Assembly: GCA_013399115.1 (NCBI GenBank) | Contig: VXAA01000162.1 | Location: forward strand, 349,789-413,788 | Direction: 5' to 3' | DNA: 64,000 nt | DNA from: Anseranas semipalmata | Lineage: Eukaryota > Chordata > Aves > Anseriformes > Anseranatidae | In this document: piece after piece, positions 36,240 through 47,800 of the stretch | Numbering within the stretch: the first letter of the stretch is position 1 | How the letters are laid out: each line of letters opens with the position of its first letter | Position numbers and translations under genes: made by a program | The notes under the pieces: generated by a model | The model's input: only the letters and a program-made list of their open reading frames with translations | What the model was told of the DNA's origin: nothing | Databases searched by the model: none

Positions 36240-37170
36240 GTCTATTCCCCAACCTAAACCAACTATACTTGCTTTTCTCAACATACTAACTTGTTCTTAA
36301 TGGCCACCAATAACAGACTTCTTAAAGTACTATTTTACTGTAAGAAAGTTACAAGCATAATCTGTGCTTTCCTTGAGGAAATGTAATCCCATTTCCACCT
36401 GCCCATAACAGTCATGGAAAACAGCATTTCCTTCTTATAAATCTTAAATATTTGAAATCTGTTACATTCCCCATAACCTCCTCATCTCTTGCCAAAATAA
36501 CTGATTTTCTTCCATCTTTATGAAGTTGTTTCCTCAAACTCTGATCATTTACATTTCTCTTCTCTGAAGTCTTTCCAAGTGGTCCAAATTCTTGAATTTT
36601 GGCACCCAAAACAGATACTGCCTGCACATTCAGACTATACCAACAGTAAACAAAGCCAAAGGATTTAAGCTTTACATCTCACTTACAATTCTCCTGTTTA
36701 AACATCCCAGCAAGATATTTGCCTTTTCTGAAAACAGTGTGACACTGAGTCATGTTCAACTTGTGATCCAGTACACCCCCAGGTCCTTTTTCTAGTACCT
36801 AACCAGTTATTCCTCACTCTGCATTTGCACAGCTGATAATTCCTGCCTAAGTGCAGTACTCTGCATTTGTCCCTATTGAATTTCATCCTATTTCTCAGGT
36901 CATTTTGAACTCTCATCACATCTTCCAACACATCGTCCCTCAGAATTTAATAAGCACATTTAATCAGCCAGTTGACTGATGCTTTCATTAAAGGCAACTG
37001 TATCCAGGACAGAACCCTTCAATATAGCCACTCATTTCAACGCTGAATCATTAAATACTGTACTCTGAATAGGATCACCTACCCAATTTTACACTTTTCC
37101 TAGACTACTTTCCTCCAGATCACGTCTCCTTTTACTTATGAGGCCATTAAAATGTGGTAAATCTTTGTTA
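36240..37170 (-). mobile_element. Ancient CR1/L3-like LINE remnant with reverse-transcriptase C-terminal coding traces
   Basis: On the minus strand a frame at 36698-36931 reads NDLRNRMKFNRDKCRVLHLG, matching the CR1-clade ORF2 'MKFN..KC.VLHLG' block, followed by degenerate NWLG and CFQKRQ pieces. Upstream text (around 36940-37150) resembles the non-LTR segment encoding the preceding reverse-transcriptase region. Downstream to about 36240 there is decayed 3' sequence. It carries frameshifts and is much older than the other CR1 copies. The boundaries are approximate. Confidence 0.75.
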
Positions 37171-40100
37171 AAAAAAATACTTGAGACAAGACTGCTACTG
37201 CTTCTACCACACCCACAAAGCCTTCTGCTCTGAAATAAAAAGATGTTAGACTTTTGATGCAGTTAGTTCTCCCACAGATCAGTTCATGCTGCTATTCTTC
37301 TCCTACTTATCTTCCAAGAACTTGAAAAGAGAATGTTTGCCTATTTATCTCCGTTTTTTTCCATTAGTTGAGATTAAGTGAACTCTCAGACTTCCAACTC
37401 CTCTTCTTCGGCTCTCTTCCACTGCAAGTCTCTGAAGACTTGTCCTTTGCCAGTCTTCTAGTACTTTTGAGTACTTCTCAGTAATCTTTTAGTATTTTTT
37501 GAGCCATTTTACAGTGAAGCTTAACAGGGACAGCTGATGAAGAAAAATTTAACAGAATTACACTCCAGTGCAAAACCACAAGTATTCACACAAATATTAA
37601 TAAGATTAACCTCCTGCAGGAACCTATGTTAAAGAGGACAAGCAAACTAGGCAATGAGTGCTTTAAATGGTCTGCATCTTCTGTACATATATACTTTCTC
37701 CACTGAATCAAGAACACATTTTCCAATCTTCCTCCTGCTATAGATGTACCTTTACAGGAACAATGCCAGCTTCTATGCCTCTTGCTAGTTGCTATTCCAT
37801 CCGCATTTTGGCCTTTCCAGTATCTGTCCCAACTGATTCTTACTATTCTTTCATACATGTTCTTTATAATGCAACTTACTTTCTCTTTCTACATACAATT
37901 TTTCTTGCATCCAAAGTCAGTAAAAGCTATGAAGTCAGTCCTACTACTTTTTCTATTTCTCAAAACCCTTTCCATTTTGCTGTTCTGTATCCTACCCCAT
38001 ATAAGGATCATGAGCTCTGATTTCATAGCTGTTGTCATTTATCACCTTTCATTTTAACACCCTTTAGCTATACTAAAATCTAAAGGAGTTGCCATTTTTA
38101 TTGTTGCATGTACCTTCTAAACTGAAAATATCTCCAACACATTACAGAACTTTGATAAAGGTCAGAAAAAAAACAGAATCGGGTATTTGGGGTTTGAAGG
38201 ATGGTCTATTCGTAGTAAATACTACATAAAATCTCAATCCAACTAAAGAAGCAATGGACTTGCTACCATTTCCAGTACCTGGTCCTCTTCCAAAGAGCTG
38301 CTTTAAGATGACCAATGCAATGCCACAATTCTAATAAACAAGAACCAAAAAAGGGCTCAATTAATTTAAAGGAAAAATACAGGATCCATGCAAGAAAGAT
38401 GAATCCAAAGTGCAGCTATTTCTGGTAAGACAGACAGGACTATGAACACGATGACCCTGCACCCCTTCAGAGCAAGCAGCTGGACCGCACAGCCATGGAC
38501 ATGCTGCCAAATCCATGCACAGGGCTCCATGCGAAGGTGCTGAAGCTCCTTTTTTAAATTCAAAAGAAAAAAAAGAGCCACAACATATAGCACTTCAGAT
38601 TTTTGTGTAGACCACCTTCATAAATCCCGAGCAGTATCTACAAAACACCTATCCTTTCTTATTTAAGGCTGCCTTTCAACTACCAAAGATTAAAGTTTGC
38701 AGTGTTATTTCACTCAGTAATAAAGGTGTCAGACTTGAGGCTATAATACAACTACAGTTTACTACAAACTGAACATTTGTTCTCTGCTAAGCAGATTAGT
38801 TAACAAAGGAAATAGCTTTTTTTATGAATGAAAACTATTTTTAGTTCATTGTATAACAGTGAAAGGAAAATACTTTAGCATTACTGTTATTTCAAATATT
38901 TTTAAAACACCTAATTAGGCCATCAGATTTTTGAACTAGGATTTGTTTTGTACAAACTCTACCATGCTCAACATAACCAGATTCAAGCACTAGTCAGAAT
39001 GCTGGGTTTCTTTCCCAGTGAAAGAACACAAAACCTATTAATTTGGACAACACCATGCCTACAGGCCCATAGCAGGCTTGGCCATACTATATGCCATGCT
39101 GCAGGAATCCCCACCCAAAAAAAGCACACACTCAATTCTCCAATGCAAATTTTTAAGCAATTCAGAAGATACGTATAACTGTAAGTTGATGAAGCATTTA
39201 TTTGCTCATTACGCTGATACTGTTTGCACATTGAGGAAATGAAATCTGAGAAAGTCCTTTTTTCTAGTTCCCAAAACTTAAAGTTTTATAAGAACTACTT
39301 AAAGAACATTCTTTCACAACATCTTAAAGGAATGCAATCTATTCCATGCCAGCTACCATCAGGCTCATACCAGAAGATATTTAATGAGGAAAGTGTTAAA
39401 ACAGTTCACTCCAGCCTCTGTTAAAGATGCTTAAGTCTACTCTCAACTCAGAGATTTTGCACACCAGAAGTACCGATTCCTACAACCGACCTCAGACAAG
39501 TCAAAGTATTCCACTGCTGGCATTTTACAGAAATAAAGCAAATGGTATCTGAAGGTTTCCAGAAAAAAGGAAAAAGGGTCCAACAGTTAATATGCCTGAT
39601 GAATACCTGGCCTTTCCATGTCAATTTCCAGTTCTAGTACAGATTTCCTGTGACATAAGAAACCCACTTCGACTTGGCTTTAACAATTAAAAAAAAGCAT
39701 TTCCACAGAATGCCCCCAGAATAAACGGAATTTGGCTCCATACCACTGAAAATCTGGGTCCTGTTGGCTACCTTATACTCCACCCAGAAGACAGTGAAGA
39801 TACTACCTCCTTGAGGCAAATGAGAAAAATTCATCTGAGGGGCCCACGTCGATACAGGCTTTTTTTAAAGGCTTCATTAGGACCTTAGCAAAACAGTTTG
39901 TCTGATGCATCATGCTTGTCACACGGCATGCTGGCCGTGAAGAGGACTGAAACACGAAGTTTCTCAATCTTACTCAGCCACTATGATGCAACTTCCCCCC
40001 CACTAACCCCCCCATGCTAGGCCCTGCATGCTGCCGGACCAGGCACAGCCTGGACTCTTCCCTCCTCTCTCTCCTGCTAGAGATGAGTTAGTGCCTGCCC

Positions 40101-42914
40101 CAGTCACCAAGCCCTCCCCAGAGGAGAAGGGCTGAATGAAAGAAAATACAGGAACAAACGCTTACTCTAGAAGACAACTAACAAGAAGAAGTATAGGGTG
40201 AGAGCATGATGAGCTCAGTCTGGAGGGTGCTACTAGAAGACACCAAGCAGAGAACCTAGAACAGCACCACTACTACAAGGCTTTCAGGAAGCCAGCAGCT
40301 GCTGTCCAGCAGCTCTGCCAGAGACAGTCTGCAAAATTGCTGGCTCTCTTTCACTGAGCTTTTTTCCTCCTTGGGGCATGGAGGGTCAGCTTTAGCCAAA
40401 ACCAAAGTTAACAACATCTCACAGCTTTGTGGAACCTTGGATCGGGAGGGTACAAATGGAGAAGTGAAGGAAGATGGGCAGCCAGAACTTCAGTGAGAGA
40501 TTCTAAAGGAGATGAAAACTGAGCAAATACAAGCCTAGAAAGGGATGAGCACAGCTTACCATACTAAATCCAAATGTAATACCCTATATGCTCGTGAAGT
40601 TGGACAGAGTTGCTCTAAAAGATTGAGACACTCAGTTACCATGGAAATTGAAGCACTTTAGGAATCCAAGCAACATCAAGTCAAAAAGCATAACTAGTAA
40701 CAGCAAGGCACAGAAGTACAATAAAAACATACTATTTGAACAGTCTAGCCTAGAAACTGCTTTTTACTTCAGCAGACACTAACCTACACAGAAAGGGGAG
40801 CCATAACAAAAAGGAAAAACATGTAGCAGCAAATTACACACTAAATAGAAGGCTTTAACTGCAAATTAGAGATGAGATACAGATTAGAGATATAGAAGTA
40901 TAGCAAAAGAAAGTATAGCTGGAAAGCTAGACACTGACTTTCACCAGAAACATCAAACAGTAGGAGCTGGAACTCTAGCCACCAACTAAGAAAAAAAACA
41001 GATGGCGGCTACAGCCCCAGCCATACCAAGTCAGTATCACCATCCCGCTACAGGTTAATGATACATTAGGTCAGTACTTGGTCTGAAAAACCATAAAAAA
41101 AACACACACGGCGCCTTCAGAGACTGATCTTGGTGACATGACTTAGGCTGCAAGTTATCTGTGGCAAGGTAAGTCTTCCTGCTTTGCGTTTGAGCTGCAT
41201 GCTGCTCCAAGCCACAGAACACTTTGGCTGGCAGAGCACAGAGGTAGAAAAAGCTGCCACGGCAAGAGATTCATTTTCAGTAGCAGTACCAGCTTGAAAC
41301 AAGAACCAGGGAAAAGGCCTTCAGTCTGCTCCAAACTGTACCACGTTACACATGGTCTGAACCACTTATTTTCTGTCCCTCACTTCAGCATCTTAACTGG
41401 AATGCTTACCCATTTTTTCTGCAGCACGTCAGAAGCTGAGTACTTCTGACCACATCGGTTTTCCCTGGCTGACCTAGGCTCTCACTCCAGAATGCTCCAT
41501 GCTGGCAGAAGCCAGTGTTCTTCCTCACAGGTGACTACGCTGCTAATACGTAACATTGGTATTCCACCAAGCCATCTTACCAATACGTTTCTTAGAAGTC
41601 AGGAGAGGTAGATCAGTTCCGATAAATTTTCAAATCAATTACACAGTTTCAAAGTTTACCCGGTACATGTTCATCAAACATTGTAAAGCTGTATTTGTTA
41701 TTAGCTAAAAGAAAAAGCAGCTTACAAAAGCAGCAGTATGGAGCCCTTACTGTCATGCTACGTACCAAGACAAACAAACATTTCCTCAGCGTAGATGCAG
41801 TCAAGGTCTACTGCTGTCACTTATGACACTGCTACGTGGACACTAAGTTTAGCAGGGCCTGACTTACTCCATATACTGTATTTAAATAATGTCAAAAAAG
41901 CTGTTTCCCCAGAGGTTCAAGAAATTCAGTGTTCTGCAGTAGCTACATGGTACCTTACAAAAGTCAGGTTTATTTTAATATAAAGAAAAAGCAGCAACTC
42001 TTTCAAATACGATGCAACTGATGACAGAAAAATATAGCTAACCTGTCTGAAGAGCCAGTGTGTGGACAAATCTCATACAATGGCTGAGTCACCTACAATT
42101 TAAAAAAAAAAATACAGTCAGAGGAATAAATAGGCTAAATGAAACTTAATCACGCTAGCTAAGAAAATACCATACAGTTCTAGTGAGTATGTACAGCAAA
42201 GAAACATTCTGAAGAATTCTAAAACTGGAACAAAATTCTCAACGACCACACATTAAGAGAAGACAGCCAGTCAGTGCAGCCAGACACACCAACCATCGTG
42301 TTCGAACAGTGTAGATGTTAACCATCTCCTATCGCTGGAGGCTACGCTATCTCAGCTGAGGGAGACAACAGCTTCTTGAGCTGCTCCAGCAGGAGTGAAA
42401 GCAGCCGTCCAGCCACGGCGCCTGCAGGTACACACAGCTCACTGGCTAGCAGGCCAGCACGCTACTGGTAGGAGCAAGCTTTTAGAGCCAATACTGGAGG
42501 TATTAAAGTTCTTCCTCTTCACCTGAAGTATTTCAAAGAAATTCTGCTGTATTAAAAACAAAAAATCAAAAAAAGGGAGACATGTTTTACACAATTAAGA
42601 CCACACTGGAACTGCTCTAAGTTTCAAAGCAAAGAAAAAGAAGTGCTCATGTCAGCTGTCAACGTGACTGTGACTTCAGAGCCTGAAGCTGGGAGCAGTA
42701 TCACTGACTATTAGAAATAAACAGCACGACAGTGGGCCAGGAAACCGCCCGAGCATTCACCAGGCCGGAGAACATAAAGCTAGTGACCACCTTTACTCTG
42801 GCAAGGCAAGTCCCTAGCATCTTCTGGAACCTGGAAAAGCTGCCCGATCGATGCAGTTGCTTTAAAAACCGCCTCGCCAGTTCTGTTACAAGCGCCAGTG
42901 TTTAACCTCGCAGG

Positions 42915-43935
42915 TTCTCACACAGGCACCCTCCGGGCCGCGGCGGTGACCGCCAGAGGTGCCCGCAGCCCGCGACCTCCGCCTCCCCAGCCCCGCGGAC
43001 ACAGCAGCCCCGTGCGACCGGCCGCACCGACTCATCCGCTCCGGCACGGACGAGCCCTCCTCGCGTGCTCCGCCGGGGAAGTTTCTCCCCGGCCCCCGAC
43101 CGCCACCGACCGCAGCACCGCAGGGCAACCGCCCGCCCAGGCGGCGCGGGGCCGGGGGCCGGAGCGCGGCCGGCGGCGGGACGAGCGCTCGGNNNNNNNN
43201 NNNNNNNNNNNNNNNNNNNNNNNNNNNNNNNNNNNNNNNNNNNNNNNNNNNNNNNNNNNNNNNNNNNNNNNNNNNNNNNNNNNNNNNNNNNNNNNNNNNN
43301 NNNNNNNNNNNNNNNNNNNNNNNNNNNNNNNNNNNNNNNNNNNNNNNNNNNNNNNNNNNNNNNNNNNNNNNNNNNNNNNNNNNNNNNNNNNNNNNNNNNN
43401 NNNNNNNNNNNNNNNNNNNNNNNNNNNNNNNNNNNNNNNNNNNNNNNNNNNNNNNNNNNNNNNNNNNNNNNNNNNNNNNNNNNNNNNNNNNNNNNNNNNN
43501 NNNNNNNNNNNNNNNNNNNNNNNNNNNNNNNNNNNNNNNNNNNNNNNNNNNNNNNNNNNNNNNNNNNNNNNNNNNNNNNNNNNNNNNNNNNNNNNNNNNN
43601 NNNNNNNNNNNNNNNNNNNNNNNNNNNNNNNNNNNNNNNNNNNNNNNNNNNNNNNNNNNNNNNNNNNNNNNGGGGAGCGGCAGCAGCAGCACGGCTGCGG
43701 AGGGCCCTGGCGCAGGGGAGAGCCGAACCCCGCTGCTGTGAACGAACCAGCCACAGGCTGCCCGCGTCCCGCTGGCCGTGCCCCAAGAGCAGCGCGAAGG
43801 GCCGATCTCTGCGCGCCACGCGTGCTGCTGGACGCACGCCTGCCTTTAATAACCCGTCCCTGCTCCGCTTCTGTCAACAGCGGTTGCAGTCATTTAACGA
43901 CACGCTTATCTGGAAGCGTGGTGGTGTCTAAGCAG
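42915..43935. promoter_or_regulatory. CpG island, probable ATP13A3 promoter and first exon
   Basis: CpG density rises sharply from about 42915 and stays high on both sides of the gap (43193-43671) to about 43930, against AT-rich flanks. The position upstream of a minus-strand gene whose first coding exon starts with a spliced 5'UTR makes it the likely ATP13A3 promoter. No TATA box or unambiguous donor can be assigned. Minus-strand GT sites such as gcgag|gttaaa near 42908 are possible. The open frames running through the island include Ns and are not coding evidence. Confidence 0.75.
43193..43671. other. Assembly gap (479 N)
   Basis: An unsequenced run inside the CpG island, flanked by extremely GC-rich sequence on both sides, the usual cause of such a gap. 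The missing DNA probably includes the first exon or core promoter of ATP13A3. Confidence 1.
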
Positions 43936-46900
43936 CGTGCCCAGCGCTCAGCGGCGTGCTGCTCTCCTCATCGGCAGGCCTTTTCCGTGTCACTGCTCTC
44001 TGCGACATGCTCGACTGAAGCTCGTGTGCTCTCTATTCTCAGTTCCTAGAACCCGGTGTTGAATTTTGTCAGGTGTATGTATCGCTCGGATACGCCCAGC
44101 CAAGAAGGCCAGCTGGGTCGGCATGGCTGACTTGGCCCGCTGTTAATTACTTCCCCACCAATGTATGCATCTTTCCGAGCGCTGTACCAGGAATGGTTTT
44201 GAATGTTTCCGGGTAAGATATAAACACTTGTGTGACTTCACTAAATACACCTTCAGGTGGCTGATGGGTTCATTTCCCGGATGCATCACTTAAAGATTTG
44301 GAAGAGCACCGTAAACCACTTAGGGGTCTGTAAGCCATAATAGGATCTATATTTATTTTCACATAGTACATTTTTTTTTCCAGTAGTCCCCCTTCCTTCT
44401 AGATTAAGGGGATCGGTCAGCGTTACGTCTCACCGCGTGCAACCTCAGCAGGTACTGGAAGGGGAAGGGGCCGAGCCCACCGCGCGGTGCTGCCCATCGC
44501 CCCGGTGGCGCGCTCGCGGTGCTTCCCGTGCGCCAGCTCCGGTGATCGCGCAGCCCCGGGATGAGTCAGCCCAGCAAGGTGAGCCAACAGGAAACGCTGC
44601 CAATAAAATGTAGAAAAGGAATGGTTTTCTGTTGGCCCAGTGAGCTGAACTGATTCACCGGGCAGGCATGTGACCACTATTTAAGGGAATGAGAGGAAAA
44701 GAAAAGGAGAAACAAAACTGCCCCTTTTGGCAGCCACCCACAGGTTAGGTGTAGTACTGAACCGATCTGACTCAAATCAGAATGATCACCTTCCTCAACT
44801 CAGCGCGTCTGCTCAACAAAAAAAAAATTAAAAATGTTATTTCCTGTTAATGTGTTGACTCTAGCGATGTTGCAGTTTAATTTTGGGTTGACCATGTACT
44901 TCATCGACCTCCTTATTGCTTTTGTGAAAGGTTGGGGTCAGATTAGCCAAGCTTTGGTTACTGCTTACTAGGGTCATAGTAAGTTACTGTTTTGGGATAA
45001 TGACGCAACAGTTATTTCCCGATTCTCTGGAAATTCACAGTGTCACAATACTTGCTGAGGAATCAGTATTAAAGGTTTGATGATCCTCTCAATTTTTAAA
45101 TTACTTTTGTGTGCAAATTTTCCAGCTCTAGTTTTAAGGATGGTTATTAACCAGTTTTTCATGCACCATAGAAGAGAAAAATACCTCCATTAAATATGGG
45201 GACACCGTTCTGTTCATTTTCCAAATGAAGAACAAAAAAAACTTACTGAATAATTTCAGCTTTTTTCACTGAAGTGTTATTGTCTTTGTCTAACATCCAA
45301 CTAAATCTCTGCTAGGATTTTCTTTGTACCTCAAGGAAACACCACTGGGTGGGGATCAATCATATTGGCCATATATTTTCACTGAATTTCCATAACTAAT
45401 TACCCCTCTTTCCAAACCATTGATCTACCCAGTGCTATCAGCTTTCCAAATTTTCATCTCTGTGTAATTCTTTATTATTGCCTACACCTCCCCTTTTAAG
45501 CAGGATGTTTTGTTTCATTTTAAAACCAGAAAAACCTCCTTTTGTGACATTGAAATTGTGAGCGTTTGAGTCATCTAATAACACATTTATGAAGAACTCC
45601 CCCAATTTCCATTTGGATTGTGTTGAAGCATTTCCTCAGACTCTCTCTTACTCATAACTGCTTTTAGCCTTGCAAATTTGGCGCTCTTATAGCACGAAAT
45701 GCCTAAACACGTGTTGCCTGGTGGAACTCATCACTCAGCACATTGCGAACAGCCCAGACTGCGGTCGCTTCCAGGCGGCGATGTGCAGCACAGCGTTGCC
45801 CTGAGCTGGTCGTCATGTTCTCTATATGCGCTCTCACAGTTGTTTGCATTGCCTTTATAGCTTACCCTAAAGCTGTCACACAGCTCCCCTTGCATCTCAG
45901 CACAAAGTCAGACCGCTTCTTGTGTTGGTGTGGCAGAACAGGACAAAAGCTGCCCTTCCTTCCCAGGCCATGCGACAAGCAGAGGCTGCAGTGGAGTGCA
46001 CGGGGAAAGACGCAGCGATGTGGCAGCGTCCGGAGCAGTTGCATGAAGGCAGGAGAGCCAAAATGGGTACTGTTCTGCCTGGATATTGAGAGAAAAACAG
46101 AGGCAGCACACGTAAATGGAAGTAGCGGACATCCATACATACCCAGAAACATGACTGAGATGAGCAAAAGTCTGATACTTTTTGGATTAAGTATTGACTG
46201 GTGAAAGAGTCTACCACATGACTCAAAGGAAAAATATTATGAAGTTATTACTGCTGTTAAACAGAAGCTCTTATTCCATCATGCCCTATTAGTAATAAGA
46301 GTAAAAAGATTTGCTTTGATACATACTTTTATATGTTCATCAAAATTCCTTTAGTCATTTTTAATTAAAGGTTAACTTCTCATCAGATTTTTCAACCCAT
46401 TGCATATTCCAATGTATTATCTTTATCCACACTAGAAGGTTTCCCTTACACCTAATTGCTTTTCTCCTTCAGTCTCTGGCAAATTTGAACGTGTTTATTG
46501 CTTCACAAACCTCAAACCATGCAGGCTTTTATTAATTCAAAGATTAATTTTGTGGTTGGCATGTTCCCTCCACCCATCTCCTCAAGCTGTTTCAGCTGCT
46601 TTCCAGCTCTCTTGGCATTATTCTGGTTTGTAGCACTGAAGATGACTGGCAAGCTCGGCTCTCTGACAGCATTGCTAGCTACATCTTTTCTCAGAAAGGG
46701 ACAGGCCACAAGACGTAATGAGTTACGGCTTACCAATAAATCACTGTGTTCAGTTCTTTTAAAGCATCAGGTCTTCAACCTGGTAGAAATAAGGAAAAAA
46801 AAAAAAAAAAACGAACAAACAAAAACAGTAGAAATAACAGTTTTTCTCTGTTCAGTTCAGTTCACCTTTGTGAGACTTGTTAACAGAAGGAAATGAGCCA

Positions 46901-47800
46901 GAGCACATGTTCCAGTACTGCCACAGCTTTTGGAAATGTTACAGCCATTTACAGCCAGTATAATTCCTCAAGACTGCTCAAAAATGTGGAAACACACAAG
47001 CAACATGGGGCTTGAGGACAGAAGTAGCTCTATCAGCCTGCTTAAATCAAGTCTAGCAGCCTTTCTTAACAGGTTTCCCATGACTATTTTGATTTCATAG
47101 TCATGTATATTCTACCTGAACATGTTTTCTGGTAGATCTGAACTGGGTACAGGACCCAGCAAAACTGGGTCTCACCATCTCCTTTACAATGTCCTGTAAC
47201 TGGAACAGTTGCCACAGATGACATCTCGATTGCTCCCTTCCACAACCTTTTCCAGCACCGCAGGTGCGCTCTCCTTTGTGTCCCTACATTTTCCCTGGCG
47301 GAGGCACAGATGTGCTGAATGATGCCAATTAGGTACACAGCATTTAGTGAGTGCCCTTTCTCAGGCTAATTTTATGTTTTCCCGGTCTGAATTTATCCAC
47401 TGTTATCTCTCATCTTAAACTGTAGATTCTTGAGAGCAGAGAACGTCTCTGCGTTACCTGTGGTATAGTGCCTAGCTGCCAGGGGCCGGCTAGGTTTATG
47501 TGCTTCTGCAGCACAGAGCATAAAATCATTTTGCTTTAAGAACATTTGCAAGGTTTTTCTCCTTTGTGTATGATTTCTAAATCAGCAAACACAAAAGCCT
47601 AACTGGAGATCACATTGGCGTACAAAATCTAACTTGTGCCAAAACTAAGATATCCAAGTAGCAGAGAAAATAAATCAAAACCTACTGTTTATTTATTCAG
47701 TCTCCTTAATGTGCATATATTAGCGTGTTCCACCCTGCCTTTTCTGATAGGATTGTATAAACATGTGCCTTAGCTCGGAGTAGGTTCTAGGACCCACCTC
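43936..47800. other. Intergenic DNA upstream of ATP13A3
   Basis: This is mostly AT-rich unique-looking sequence with a small secondary CpG cluster at 44405-44600 and a poly-A run near 46797-46811. I recognise no exon or transposon. The ORF of 153 codons at 45743-46204 has no recognisable domain and is probably chance. Confidence 0.7.
44405..44600. promoter_or_regulatory. Secondary CpG cluster with AP-1-type site
   Basis: This CpG-dense block of about 200 bp lies roughly 0.5 kb outside the main island. It contains an exact TGAGTCA at 44562-44568. It could be an alternative promoter or an upstream enhancer of ATP13A3. No transcript evidence is available from sequence. Confidence 0.35.

Larger units (their letters stand above)
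21457..42914 (-). other. Long 5'UTR intron of ATP13A3 (intron 1)
   Basis: The acceptor of the first coding exon is at 21457-21458, and the nearest plausible promoter is the CpG island at about 42.9 kb, implying a first intron of about 21 kb. It may contain further noncoding 5'UTR exons that cannot be called from sequence alone. Recognised contents are CR1 fragments (22119-22228 and 36240-37170), a triple CATATG-containing repeat (22690-22766), poly-A runs (22896-22914) and an 11-bp tandem pair (35310-35331). No protein-coding exon or structural RNA was recognised. Confidence 0.7.

Noticed and set aside
42886..44049. Five ORFs of 260-383 codons spanning the CpG island
   Set aside because: Most of their length is Ns. 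The flanking parts are CpG-island sequence rich in Arg/Pro/Ala without coding signals.
45743..46204. 153-codon plus-strand ORF upstream of ATP13A3
   Set aside because: No domain recognised. Equally long minus-strand frames overlap it, and the promoter context is absent.
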